NCBI RefSeq assembly: GCF_003700275.1
Contig: NZ_RBRE01000044.1
Span: 1 to 64,000 of the forward strand
Direction: 5' to 3'
Source of the DNA: Pseudomonas cichorii
Lineage (GTDB): Bacteria; Pseudomonadota; Gammaproteobacteria; Pseudomonadales; Pseudomonadaceae
DNA: 64,000 nucleotides
Position 1 is the stretch's first letter; each line of letters begins with the position of its first letter. Below the pieces are notes generated by a model that saw only the letters and a program-made list of their open reading frames with translations, searched no databases and was not told the DNA's origin. Both the position numbers and the translations under genes were made by a program. This document shows positions 49,087-57,092 of this stretch, one piece after another.

Positions 49087-49479
49087 TCAAGGTCCTCCGA
49101 AACAGATCAGTCGATCCGCCGATTGCACTGCGTCGTGCAACTGGCCCAGCCCGGACAATTCCCAGGGTTCAAGAAGGTTTGCGGCCGGACGCTGATAGCG
49201 TTCGGCTTCCTCTGCATTCAGCACGCCACGGCGCAAGGCGGCGGCTATGCACACCACGCCATCAAGCTGGTGCGCGGTGATGAAGTCACGCCACTGCTGC
49301 GGCAGATCCTGTTCATCCTGTGGGGTCACGGCATTGGCCGAAGCGCTGTGCACGCCATCCTGATAGAAAAACAGCCGCACAATCTCATGGCCGCCTGCCA
49401 ACACCGCCTGGGCAAACAGCAGGGCGCGTCGCGAGGAGGGCGCATGGGCCGCGGAAAAAAGGGATATGGCGAATTTCAT
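49087..49479 (-). CDS. tusD: Sulfur relay subunit TusD
   Basis: A 130-residue DsrE-like subunit that holds the active persulfide cysteine of TusBCD, here in the LDGVVCIAAALRRG stretch. It receives sulfur from TusA and passes it to TusE. ATG at 49479 (MKFAISLFSAAHAPSS) is the family start; 20 upstream codons are not supported. First gene of the tusDCBE-trpD2 operon. Confidence 0.92.
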   Translation of the reverse strand: MKFAISLFSAAHAPSSRRALLFAQAVLAGGHEIVRLFFYQDGVHSASANAVTPQDEQDLPQQWRDFITAHQLDGVVCIAAALRRGVLNAEEAERYQRPAANLLEPWELSGLGQLHDAVQSADRLICFGGP

Positions 49480-49536
49480 TGTCGGCTCTGTCAGCGGAAC
49501 ATGCGCAATGATAAAGAATTCAGGAAGGCTGGACAG

Positions 49537-49564
49537 CAAAAAGCCCGCGATGGCGGGCTTTTTG
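49537..49564. terminator. Bidirectional terminator between BI-1 gene and tusD
   Basis: A 12-bp stem (49537-49548 with 49553-49564) with A-run and T-run arms and a GATG loop. It ends the leftward BI-1 transcript before the tus operon. Confidence 0.9.
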
Positions 49565-49594
49565 TTGAAACAGTTGCGATCAGGCGGGCTGCGA

Positions 49595-50266
49595 TCAGTC
49601 GTCGCGGCTCATGATGCCGAAGATCTGCAACAGGCTGACGAACAGGTTGTAGATCGATACATACAGGCTGACAGTCGCCATGATGTAGTTACGCTCGCCG
49701 CCATGGATGATGGCACTGGTCTGGAACAGGATGCAGACGGAGGAGAACAGCACGAAACCTGCGCTGATCGCCAGTTGCAGCCCGTTGATCTCGAAGAACA
49801 GGCTGGCCAGCACCGCACCCATCAGGACGAAGAAGCCTGCGGTGATGAAACCACCCAGGAAGCTCATGTCCTTGCGGGTCATCAGTACATAGGCCGACAG
49901 ACCACCGAATACCAGAGCGGTCATCGCGAACGCGGAGCTGACAACTTCAGCGCCGCCGGACATGCCCAGGTAGCGGTTGAGGATCGGGCCCAGCAGGAAA
50001 CCCATGAAGCCGGTCAGGGCGAAAGTCGAAACCAGACCCCAGGCCGAGTCACGCAGCTTGTTGGTGAGGAAGAACAGCCCGTAGAAGCCGATCAGCACCA
50101 CGAAAATGTTCGGGTAGCCGACGCGCATCTGCTGGGCGACGAAAGCCATTACGCCGCTGAACGCCAGGGTCAGGGCGAGAAGACCGTAAGTGTTGCGCAG
50201 GACACGACTAACCTCTAGCTGGTCGGCCTGCATGCCGGTTTTAAGGGCGTAATCCTGTTCGCGCAT
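49595..50266 (-). CDS. Bax inhibitor-1 family inner-membrane protein (YccA-like)
   Basis: A 223-residue protein with seven predicted membrane helices, like E. coli YccA, a substrate and modulator of FtsH, and YbhL. Typical segments are LRNTYGLLALTLAFSGVMAF, the conserved acidic/tyrosine helix SVSLYVSIYNLFVSLLQIFG and a short cytoplasmic C-terminus MSRDD. It lies beside the tus operon in pseudomonads and in E. coli-type yccA-tusE arrangements. ATG at 50266 starts MREQDYALKTG. Confidence 0.9.
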   Translation of the reverse strand: MREQDYALKTGMQADQLEVSRVLRNTYGLLALTLAFSGVMAFVAQQMRVGYPNIFVVLIGFYGLFFLTNKLRDSAWGLVSTFALTGFMGFLLGPILNRYLGMSGGAEVVSSAFAMTALVFGGLSAYVLMTRKDMSFLGGFITAGFFVLMGAVLASLFFEINGLQLAISAGFVLFSSVCILFQTSAIIHGGERNYIMATVSLYVSIYNLFVSLLQIFGIMSRDD

Positions 50267-50388
50267 TGCGAAACTCCTTCCTGTTGAAATGTTGAGTTGC
50301 AAAGATCATAACAGAGGCGTTGCAACTGGCCACCCAGAGAGTTTGACAGCGTGTTTCATTCCGGTATTATGGCGCCCGCAACGCAAGT

Positions 50389-50476
50389 GGAGGTATGGCC
50401 GAGTGGTTTAAGGCAGCAGTCTTGAAAACTGCCGACTGTAACAGGTCCTAGAGTTCGAATCTCTATGCTTCCGCCA
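50389..50476 (+). tRNA. tRNA-Ser (anticodon UGA)
   Basis: An 88-base class II tRNA with a long variable arm. The anticodon loop is CTTGAAA with TGA at 50423-50425, in the stem GCAGT/ACTGC. The T-loop reads GTTCGAATC, and the 3' end GCCA is encoded. The acceptor arms GGAGGTA and TGCTTCC pair with two wobbles. It is intact although a prophage lies at its 3' end. Confidence 0.97.
50453..50476 (+). other. attL: Probable left attachment site in tRNA-Ser 3' end
   Basis: The integrase gene and phage early region begin directly after this tRNA and the tRNA stays complete. The att core is therefore probably its T-arm and acceptor 3' half, restored on integration. The matching right copy should lie beyond the window; exact limits cannot be seen. 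Confidence 0.55.
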
Positions 50477-50489
50477 TATTCGAGACGTC

Positions 50490-50517
50490 AAAGCCCTGAT
50501 TATTCAGGGCTTTTTCG
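50490..50517 (+). terminator. tRNA-Ser terminator
   Basis: A 10-bp stem (50490-50499 with 50504-50513), loop TTAT, followed by further T residues. It lies 13 bases after the tRNA and also faces the end of the integrase gene. Confidence 0.9.
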
Positions 50518-50557
50518 TTTCTGATACCTCCATTCATGCCCCCTCAAAATCACCTTT

Positions 50558-50589
50558 CGTTCCGAAACTTTTGCAGGCGTTCCGAAACT
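50558..50589. repeat. Tandem 12-bp direct repeats, candidate integrase arm sites
   Basis: CGTTCCGAAACT occurs exactly at 50558-50569 and 50578-50589, 20 bases (about two helical turns) apart. They lie between the attachment site and the integrase stop, the expected position of arm-type sites bound by the integrase N-terminal domain. Confidence 0.6.
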
Positions 50590-50604
50590 GGTACCTCTGT
50601 AAGG

Positions 50605-51672
50605 CTATTTCGTAGGGGTGACGATCTCCCCGACACGCCGATATACAATCTCCGTGATGCGCTTGTCGGAATGCCCCAGCAGCTTGCTGGCCACAGCCAG
50701 ATCTTCAATCTCGCTCGCTGCTTTAGGTCGAATGTCCCGGAACTGGAAGGCTTTGATATCGGTGGCCAACTTGTGATCGAGGGCTTCGATTGCTGCCAGT
50801 GCAGCCTTTCGGCGAGCTTCGTCAAACCTCAAACGCAACATGGCCTTCGTAACATTTCGTCCGTCTTGGGTCACGATCAAGTATGGGTTGCGCACACCTC
50901 TCTCACGACGCTGCCTCAACAGGCGATCAATCAATAGGCCCAGCTCGTTCGGTCCTTGAGTATTGGTCAGCTTGATCCGTAGCTTCTTGGTGGTCTTGCC
51001 CTGATTTACCTGCAGATACTCTGCTATGGCGTCAGTTGCCCGCATTGAAAGGACGTCGGCCGGCCTCTGGGCACTGAGATAGGCCAGGTCCATGGCATCG
51101 CGTAGTTCGAGTGAGCCCTGGCTGTAGACGGCAGACCAGATTTCGTCAGTCGCGTAAAACTCCCTGGGCTTTTCCTTGTTCTTACGAACGCCCGTGACTG
51201 GGTTGTCGCAGGTGATGACACCCCATTCCCGGCCGGTGTTGTAAATGTGTGATAGGAGTGCCAATTCGCGGTTGGCCCGGACCTTCGCCGTCCGAGCATC
51301 TCGGTACTGTGCGCAGACTTGTGGCGTCACTGCCTCGGGTGGTGCATCAGCGAAAGCGGCTTGCAGTTGCTTAAGGGCCAGCCGGTTCTCACGCTGGGTG
51401 CTGGGCTTTTTGGTAGGGATGATGTCTCTATCGTAACGATCAAAAATGGGGCCGAGGAGCTTCATTGCTTTTGGTGGGGCTTTGCGGTCCAGCTTTGCCC
51501 ATTCGATCTTTGCGACGTCCAGATCGGTTCCCAAGGATATTTCCACTTGCTTGCCGTCAGCGCTTTTCGCTGAGTAGAAGTAGCAGATGTAATCGGGTCC
51601 ATTCTTGCGTTTGCGGACCCTCCGCAGCATGCGCGGCGGAAGATCACGATTTTGAGGTTTTCTAGGTCGCAT
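50605..51672 (-). CDS. int: Phage tyrosine-recombinase integrase
   Basis: A 355-residue integrase. The N-terminal part is basic (arm-site binding), followed by a SAM-like core-binding domain (about 70-155) and the catalytic domain. Catalytic residues read R203 (SAQRPADVL), K226 region, R312-x-x-R315 in FRDIRPKAAS, H334 (LLGHSDKRI) and Y344. The usual first His of H-x-x-R is Arg, a known variation in phage enzymes. It is the last gene of the leftward operon and lies next to the attachment site. Confidence 0.95.
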   Translation of the reverse strand: MRPRKPQNRDLPPRMLRRVRKRKNGPDYICYFYSAKSADGKQVEISLGTDLDVAKIEWAKLDRKAPPKAMKLLGPIFDRYDRDIIPTKKPSTQRENRLALKQLQAAFADAPPEAVTPQVCAQYRDARTAKVRANRELALLSHIYNTGREWGVITCDNPVTGVRKNKEKPREFYATDEIWSAVYSQGSLELRDAMDLAYLSAQRPADVLSMRATDAIAEYLQVNQGKTTKKLRIKLTNTQGPNELGLLIDRLLRQRRERGVRNPYLIVTQDGRNVTKAMLRLRFDEARRKAALAAIEALDHKLATDIKAFQFRDIRPKAASEIEDLAVASKLLGHSDKRITEIVYRRVGEIVTPTK

Positions 51673-51675
51673 GTT

Positions 51676-51924
51676 CTATCCCACACGCGAAAGATCAAGT
51701 GACCAGGTATCGGCCACGGCGTTGAAGGTAGTGGGGCGAACACCGGCCAGTTTGAGGCGGGCATACACTCGACCGACAACGGGGCGGCGTGCTCCGGTGA
51801 GGGTGTAGTGCCAGCCATGATCAGCGAGCCATGCGATTTGTTTGGAGGGTCGCCGATATCCCGTAATGCTTGCCAGTTCAGTCTCGGCAAGTGTTTCGGT
51901 CTGAAGGTCTGTGGCTGCGCTCAT
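51676..51924 (-). CDS. DUF4224-type small protein, possible excisionase
   Basis: An 82-residue protein matching the DUF4224 pattern: a stretch like ELASITGYRRPSKQIAWLADHG followed by RRPVVGRVYARLKL. Such proteins usually sit directly beside phage integrases and are suspected recombination directionality factors. Here the gene ends three bases before int and overlaps the methyltransferase stop by four bases. The excisionase role is inference from position and size. Confidence 0.7.
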   Translation of the reverse strand: MSAATDLQTETLAETELASITGYRRPSKQIAWLADHGWHYTLTGARRPVVGRVYARLKLAGVRPTTFNAVADTWSLDLSRVG

Positions 51925-53009
51925 GCTGACTCCTTGGTATCCAGCAAGATGTCCATTTGGGAGGCGCCATTTGCAAGCGCTGCCTCAAGCCGGTGTTTTG
52001 CAATTGCGGCGTAGTCAGGGTTCAACTCACAGATGATTGATCGGCGTCCTTCCTGCATCGAAACAAGTGCTGTAGTGCCTGCGCCACCGAACGGATCAAG
52101 CACAAGGCCGCCCCGTGGAGCACCGGCAAGCACGCATGGTCTTATCAGATCGGGTGGGAAGGTGGCAAAGTGGGCACCCTTGTAGCCCCGAGTCGGTACA
52201 GTCCAGACGCTAAGCTTGTTCCTACTGGCAGCATCCCATTCGCTCTCGATGCGATCCGCCAGGTGCGTGCCCTTGCTTTGTCCAGGAATAGCTTGCTCGC
52301 GCTTTGAGTTATCACGCTGGAAACTGTCTCGTCTTGACCGTACTCCGCCTACGGCTTTCATTGGTCCATTTGTTTTACCTGGTACACGGTCGCTGCCTGC
52401 TTGGGCTTCAATGTCCTGTGCCCATCGTGCCGCGCTCGATTCTGCTGCGGGCTCCTTGATAGCCTGCATATCGCAGTGATAACTAGGTGACTTGCTGAGC
52501 AGGAAAATGTACTCGTGGGCCTTTGTGCAGCGGTCCCGAGTGGATTCCGGCATTGGGTTAGGCTTGTGCCAAATAATGTCTTGCCTCAAATACCAGCCGT
52601 CATCCTGTAAGGCGAAAGCCAGCCGCCAGGGGATGCCCATCATATCCTTGTGCTTGAATCCGTCATGTAATTTGCTTGAACGGCGCGCATGAGCTGTTCT
52701 CACGCAATTGTGTGGAACCTTGCGACCTCCGGTGCTGAGAGGGCCATTTGGCTTGCTTGCATAGCTGTCACCCATGTTCAACCAGAGCGTTCCGTCATCG
52801 CGCAGTACGCGATGCACTTCGCGGAAAGCTTCGACTAGGCGAGCAATGAATTCAGTTGGCGTCTCCTCCAGGCCTATCTGACCTTCCATTCCATAATCGC
52901 GAAGGCCAAAGTATGGGGGGCTGGTGACGCATGTCTGTACGCTTTGAGCGGGCAGCCTGCGCATCATATCGATGCAATCACCGATCATGATTTGATGATC
53001 GTTTGTCAT
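51921..53009 (-). CDS. Phage DNA amino-methyltransferase (N4-C/N6-A, beta class)
   Basis: A 362-residue methyltransferase. The catalytic motif TSPPY is at residues 29-33, and the AdoMet motif DPFGGAGTTA is near the C-terminus, the order of beta-class enzymes. A variable insert of about 100 residues between them (about 170-280, with RDSFQRDNSKREQAIPGQSK) is the likely target-recognition region. No restriction endonuclease gene is adjacent, so it is probably an orphan protecting phage DNA or marking regulatory sites. Base specificity (cytosine N4 versus adenine N6) cannot be settled. It overlaps the small gene before it by ATGA. Confidence 0.9.
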   Translation of the reverse strand: MTNDHQIMIGDCIDMMRRLPAQSVQTCVTSPPYFGLRDYGMEGQIGLEETPTEFIARLVEAFREVHRVLRDDGTLWLNMGDSYASKPNGPLSTGGRKVPHNCVRTAHARRSSKLHDGFKHKDMMGIPWRLAFALQDDGWYLRQDIIWHKPNPMPESTRDRCTKAHEYIFLLSKSPSYHCDMQAIKEPAAESSAARWAQDIEAQAGSDRVPGKTNGPMKAVGGVRSRRDSFQRDNSKREQAIPGQSKGTHLADRIESEWDAASRNKLSVWTVPTRGYKGAHFATFPPDLIRPCVLAGAPRGGLVLDPFGGAGTTALVSMQEGRRSIICELNPDYAAIAKHRLEAALANGASQMDILLDTKESA

Positions 53010-53176
53010 GGCGTCACCTTCCGATCACGCTCGGCTCTAGCTTGTTGGCGTGCCTTGCTGCATTGTTCGTGGTTACCGTGAGGGCGTGGCCGGTTGCATT
53101 GATCACACATCACGTTGAGGTCGAGTGGTTGCATTGGGCGGCCTCGTACCCTGGTCTTGCGGCGAAGGGCGGTCAT
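53006..53176 (-). CDS. Small Cys-rich phage protein, possible zinc knuckle
   Basis: A 56-residue basic protein. The middle reads MCDQCNRPRPHGNHEQCSK, a C-x2-C followed by His and Cys residues that could bind one zinc ion; the tail is Arg/Lys-rich. It is well supported as a gene because its ATG overlaps the preceding stop (ATGA) and its stop overlaps the methyltransferase start (ATGA). No family was recognised. Accessory DNA- or RNA-binding function beside the methyltransferase is a guess. Confidence 0.7.
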   Translation of the reverse strand: MTALRRKTRVRGRPMQPLDLNVMCDQCNRPRPHGNHEQCSKARQQARAERDRKVTP

Positions 53177-53850
53177 AGGTCCACCCCGTTGTCGAAGCCG
53201 TCATATTCGGTTGCTGCAGGCTGAACTTCGACTTTCTCTTCATGAATCCCGGACAGAGCAGCACGAGCAACAGAGCCATCTTCGATGAAATCGGGCTCGT
53301 CGCCGCACCAGAGGATGTTCAGCGGCTCACCGCTCACGGAGTCCCAGTTGTCGCTTTCAAAGTGGTAGTGCTCCCGGTCGGCGTAGAACTTGAGAGCAGT
53401 GCTCAGCCGCTCTATCTCTACCTGTAGGCGGGCGACTGTGGCTTGATGAGCGCCACGTAAGCGGTCGATTTCTTCAGCGACATGATCTCGATTCAGAAGC
53501 TCAACGACACCGTGACCAGCCATAGACCATTCTTCCGCAACGTCGAACTCTTGCGTGAACGAGTTTATTGCGGGGCCGTGTGTTTGCGCCCATCCATGCG
53601 CCTCGAAGATTTCCGGCTCTCCGACTGGCGCTTGAGAGCTACCTGTCATGCGCAGCTCAATCATCTGCCAGACCGGCTCGTACTCAGGCCAGTCGCTTTC
53701 GACGATCACGAACTGACGGACTGGCAGCAGATCCTCAAGCGCCTGCAGATGTTCAAGGAAGCTGTGCAGGGCGGCGAATGGCACTGCGCTCAGGTCTTTG
53801 CGCTTTATGACGATGTAACGGTTTTCGCGCTTGAAATTATTCATGCTCAT
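53173..53850 (-). CDS. Phage protein of unknown function with Ead-like C-terminal motif
   Basis: A 225-residue acidic protein. The N-terminal half has no recognised motif (RQFVIVESDWPEYEPVWQMIELRM). A short coiled-coil stretch (about 125-155, HVAEEIDRLRGAHQATVARLQ) leads into TALKFYADREHYHFES, a motif shared by many phage early proteins of the Ead/Ea22 type. It overlaps both neighbours by ATGA junctions. Function unknown. Confidence 0.75.
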   Translation of the reverse strand: MSMNNFKRENRYIVIKRKDLSAVPFAALHSFLEHLQALEDLLPVRQFVIVESDWPEYEPVWQMIELRMTGSSQAPVGEPEIFEAHGWAQTHGPAINSFTQEFDVAEEWSMAGHGVVELLNRDHVAEEIDRLRGAHQATVARLQVEIERLSTALKFYADREHYHFESDNWDSVSGEPLNILWCGDEPDFIEDGSVARAALSGIHEEKVEVQPAATEYDGFDNGVDL

Positions 53851-55469
53851 TGGCCGACTCCTTGTTGCGATACGCTCAGGCCCACGGCCACGGGGCGAAC
53901 CCAGACCGGCATGCTGCTGAGCATGAATGTTTCACCGGCCTCGGCCAGCAGTAGGGTGGTGCCCATGACGTCGCCGATGGCCTCTGCTGCGTCGGGTGGT
54001 ACGGCATTACCGATTCGCTCACGCCACGCTTGATCACTGAGTCCGTCCAGTTCCAGCTGTTCCTCTGGCTTGACAAGGCTTTGCAGGGCTGCAAGTTCAA
54101 GGGTGGTGAATGGGCGGTGCCAGGTGCCGTCAAGGCTTTCGATGACGCAAGTCAGTCGCTCGTTGGCTGAGGGCAGGCGTGGATCTGCAACTGACCAGCG
54201 TCCGTTGTCCTGGCGTGCGCTGGCGGAAACTGCACCACATTGATTGTCCCATCCCACTACGCCGTAATGGCCGCCAGTGAGGTAGGCATCGCCCTTGGTG
54301 CGTTTCATCCCAGGTCGAGGATCTTGGACCGCAAAGGCTCCTTGGCCGGTTGTGCTACCTGAAATGACGGTTCGGGATGTGCCACCCCACTTGGCTACGT
54401 TGTACTTGGCGTGGCCGATACCAGGGTCGCGTGGGTCTGCAACGCTGAATGTACCTTGGCCTGGTGACTTGACCCCTATGACCGCACCGCTTGTGCCGGA
54501 CCATTGGCGGACCCCGTACTGTTGGTATTGCAAGGCCCCGGATTTCGCCCGTGGGTCTGCGATCGAGAAGGCTCCATTTGTCGGCCGGCTGCTGAACGCC
54601 TCGGGCACGATGATCAGGTCTTTCAGGTAGCCGTCTTTGATCTCCAGATCATTCAGGCAGCGCCAGTCCTTGCCAGCTTCGACGAGGGCAAGGCGCACCC
54701 ACGTTTTCCACTGCAGAGCTGGTACGCGGTGCATCGGTCCTGCCGCTTCGATATCGCCGGGCATGGGCATGCGCCCGAGGATCGAGCCGACCGACTTGAG
54801 GGTCTTCTGTTCGGGTTCGTACAGGAAGGGCGGCACCTTCTCGATGTGGCGTGCTACCAGCAAGAACCGTTTGCGGCTCTGGGCAAGTCCGCCGATCACG
54901 CCGCAGTCGTGGGTTGTCTCGGCGACGGCGTAGCCGTAGTGCTCAAGCACTTTATTGATCTGATCGAGCAGGTGGCGTCCGCGTGTTGCGAGGCGTGGCA
55001 CGTTTTCAAAGACGATCAGTGATACGGGATCATCCTTCCAGGCCTCGCACATCAGCCAGATACAGCGCAGTGTCAGCTCGTTGAGGGCCTGGTATTTCGG
55101 TGTCAGGCTCATTGTCTCTGACAGCAGGCCGGACGCCCCTTTGCATGGGCTGGAGATGAATACGGCGTCTGGTCGCTCGTTGTTGGCAGCACGGCGAAGA
55201 TCGGCGGCGGTTGCTTCTTTCCAGTTTGCGGGTGGCTCCTGGCCGTGGAAGCGAATGTATTGATCGCGGTTGAACAGGTCCATCAGCGTGCCTGGCACAC
55301 CTGAGAGGCGTTCAAAGTCACGCAGGCCAGCAGGATCGACGTCTACGCCGCCTATACATTGCCATTCGGCTTGCACGTTGCCGACGATTGGTTTTGACTT
55401 GTTGAAACCTTTGGCACCGCCGCCAAGGCCACAGCACATGTGAAAGTGCTTGAAGATGCGCTTAAGCAT
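53847..55469 (-). CDS. Phage DNA C5-cytosine methyltransferase with internal repeats
   Basis: A 540-residue Dcm-type enzyme. Motif I is FHMCCGLGGGAKGF, the catalytic Cys is C109 in SSPCKGASG (the usual Gln after PC is Lys), motif VI is ENVP, motif VIII is QSRKRF and motif X is RIGNAVPPDAA. Between motifs VIII and X, where target recognition lies, there are three to four repeats of about 40 residues (about 299-432), each with ADPR and usually a YGV-x2-W-x-GTS block. That makes it much longer than a minimal C5 enzyme. No restriction partner is nearby. Confidence 0.9.
   Translation of the reverse strand: MLKRIFKHFHMCCGLGGGAKGFNKSKPIVGNVQAEWQCIGGVDVDPAGLRDFERLSGVPGTLMDLFNRDQYIRFHGQEPPANWKEATAADLRRAANNERPDAVFISSPCKGASGLLSETMSLTPKYQALNELTLRCIWLMCEAWKDDPVSLIVFENVPRLATRGRHLLDQINKVLEHYGYAVAETTHDCGVIGGLAQSRKRFLLVARHIEKVPPFLYEPEQKTLKSVGSILGRMPMPGDIEAAGPMHRVPALQWKTWVRLALVEAGKDWRCLNDLEIKDGYLKDLIIVPEAFSSRPTNGAFSIADPRAKSGALQYQQYGVRQWSGTSGAVIGVKSPGQGTFSVADPRDPGIGHAKYNVAKWGGTSRTVISGSTTGQGAFAVQDPRPGMKRTKGDAYLTGGHYGVVGWDNQCGAVSASARQDNGRWSVADPRLPSANERLTCVIESLDGTWHRPFTTLELAALQSLVKPEEQLELDGLSDQAWRERIGNAVPPDAAEAIGDVMGTTLLLAEAGETFMLSSMPVWVRPVAVGLSVSQQGVGQ
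54174..54575 (-). repeat. Tandem protein-coding repeats in the C5 methyltransferase
   Basis: They encode residues 299-432. Repeat 1 (299-338), repeat 2 (339-377) and repeat 3 (378-420) each open with G-x-F-x-V/I-x-DPR and end near GQG; a fourth, partial unit opens GRWSVADPR. Repeats 1 and 2 share WSGTS/WGGTS. Nucleotide identity is low enough that this is an old duplication, not recent slippage. Confidence 0.8.
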
Positions 55470-56112
55470 TTGGCACCTCCAATGCTTGGCCCTTGATAGC
55501 GTTTAGCTGGTGTTTTAGGTGATTGCACTCAAGAAGGACTTCCAGCAACTGTTCGTTTGCAACATTGGAGTCAATGATCAGGGCTTCTGCGGTTTCTCGT
55601 AGGTTCGCGACGGTCTGATCCTGAGCGGCAATGCGCTTCTGAGCAGCCTCAAGCAGTAGCCACACTTCGGTCATGCCTGCGAACTCGGCAACGTGCCTCG
55701 GTGACATCTGTGCCCACTCTTCGGGACGGACATTGGTCAGGTCGGCAGGCCAGTACCTCCGGCCTTCTTCTGGTGGTGTTTTGTCGTGCTTGGGTTCTTG
55801 CTTATACCCCACGACAGGCTGCGCGGGCGGGCGTTCCTGAGCGAATAGCGGTGCATCGGGTGTAGCTGCCCGGCGCAGCTTTTCGTGGGGTATAAGTGCC
55901 TCGGCAGTGGCGCTGGTAAGAGCATTAATGCCTACTGCTTCGCAGCAGCTGTTTGTTTTTTGCGCGTCGACACTGGTGCTGCAGCAGAGCAAAGCGGTCG
56001 AGGATTCGGTGGTTGGCAGGTCAGTTGTTGTTCCGCTTTTCTCTGATGCTTGATTGCAATTTGGTTCTGCAGGCGCTGGTGATCGGTGATCCGCATTTTG
56101 GTGGCTGACCAT
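55462..56112 (-). CDS. Phage hypothetical protein, disordered N-terminus
   Basis: A 216-residue protein of unknown function. The first 115 residues are rich in Ser, Thr, Pro and Ala with scattered Cys and look disordered. The rest (YWPADLTNVRPEEWAQMSPRHVAEFAG, then a coiled coil of about 150-205) looks folded. The true start may be internal. It overlaps the C5 methyltransferase start by eight bases and the upstream gene by one base. Confidence 0.6.
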   Translation of the reverse strand: MVSHQNADHRSPAPAEPNCNQASEKSGTTTDLPTTESSTALLCCSTSVDAQKTNSCCEAVGINALTSATAEALIPHEKLRRAATPDAPLFAQERPPAQPVVGYKQEPKHDKTPPEEGRRYWPADLTNVRPEEWAQMSPRHVAEFAGMTEVWLLLEAAQKRIAAQDQTVANLRETAEALIIDSNVANEQLLEVLLECNHLKHQLNAIKGQALEVPNA

Positions 56113-56333
56113 TACGCAGCCTCCTTGACCAGATCGGCCAGTAGCAGTGCTCGCTCCGTGTCCTTGCGCAGTTGGCGCATGGCTGCGTGGCCGATCATTG
56201 CGGTCAGTTGCCGGTCGAATTCTTTGCGAAAGCGGGTCATTTCGCGCAGATCGGTCGTGGCTTTCGTGTGCGCAGCCTGCAGTGTTCCGGCTGCTTCTGG
56301 TGTTAGGCGAAGTGGCTGAATGCGGCGGCTCAT
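56112..56333 (-). CDS. Small basic helical phage protein
   Basis: A 73-residue, mostly helical protein (TDLREMTRFRKEFDRQLTAM) with no recognised family. The TAATG overlap with the next gene and the ATGA overlap with the previous one support it as a real member of the leftward operon. Confidence 0.6.
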   Translation of the reverse strand: MSRRIQPLRLTPEAAGTLQAAHTKATTDLREMTRFRKEFDRQLTAMIGHAAMRQLRKDTERALLLADLVKEAA

Positions 56334-56794
56334 GCTGCGTTCTCCGGCAGTTGGGCCTGGTGCGCTTTAGCCTTCAGTTTTGCTGCCAGATCGATGCATT
56401 CCTGTGCGGCTTTGCGGGCTTCGGTTGCCTTCTTGTTGGCTTTAAGTGCGCTGAAGGTTTCAGCGGCAAGCGTCAATATCGCTGCGTGCCTGTAGAGGGT
56501 TTTGAGATCTGTAGTGTCGAACCTGAGGGCGCTCGATACTTGATCGTGGAGTTTGAATTGCAGAGCCTTGATCTGATCCCAGGCGTTCGCTTTGGCGTGG
56601 AAAAGCTCTCGTTCCGCCTTGGCCAGATCGTTCTTGAGATCCTCGATCTCGGTTCTGGTATTGCCGTCCATTACTGCAGAATGGTTTCTGATGGCGTTGG
56701 CGATCCACGTCCGCCTCAACGACAGGACAAATGGGATCACGAGAACGAGTGCAAGTAGGAAGCCGATGATCATCGACGTTTGTGGGCTGGGCAT
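56330..56794 (-). CDS. Phage membrane-anchored coiled-coil protein
   Basis: A 154-residue protein with one N-terminal membrane helix (about 7-26, SMIIGFLLALVLVIPFVLSL). A long charged coiled-coil region follows (about 48-80, with EIEDLKNDLAKAERELFHAK), then an Ala/Lys-rich helical tail. Function unknown. Single-helix phage early proteins of this shape are sometimes superinfection-exclusion factors, but nothing here proves that. Confidence 0.6.
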   Translation of the reverse strand: MPSPQTSMIIGFLLALVLVIPFVLSLRRTWIANAIRNHSAVMDGNTRTEIEDLKNDLAKAERELFHAKANAWDQIKALQFKLHDQVSSALRFDTTDLKTLYRHAAILTLAAETFSALKANKKATEARKAAQECIDLAAKLKAKAHQAQLPENAA

Positions 56795-56838
56795 GTGGTG
56801 TGCTCCTGGTGGTTTCGCTGGTGGTGGCAGCGATGAGT

Positions 56839-57066
56839 TCAGTTGGTCGAGTGGTTTTGCTGGATGGCCATGTCTTTGGCGTTGCGGAGTCCTTCACAGC
56901 CGCCAACGTCATAGCCGATGCTGTAACCGTCGTTGCGCCCCTCGCCATACCCTTCGGCATAGCCATCGGTGTATCCATAGGTCCGTCCACGCTGAAAACC
57001 GGCACCGTAGGTAAGTCCGATGATCAGAAGGGCGGCTATGAGTTGGCAGATCTGAGCGGTTGTCAT
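56839..57066 (-). CDS. Small single-helix protein with Gly-Tyr repeats
   Basis: A 75-residue protein with one membrane helix (about 5-22) followed by a periodic segment (about 25-56). G-Y or G-R pairs recur about every four residues there: GRTYGYTDGYAEGYGEGR, then NDGYSIGYDVGG. The pattern resembles small phage and plasmid proteins with GYxxGY repeats of unknown function. It is flanked by short gaps on both sides. Confidence 0.6.
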   Translation of the reverse strand: MTTAQICQLIAALLIIGLTYGAGFQRGRTYGYTDGYAEGYGEGRNDGYSIGYDVGGCEGLRNAKDMAIQQNHSTN

Positions 57067-57092
57067 CTGTTGCGCTCCTTGTGATGGGGCAG

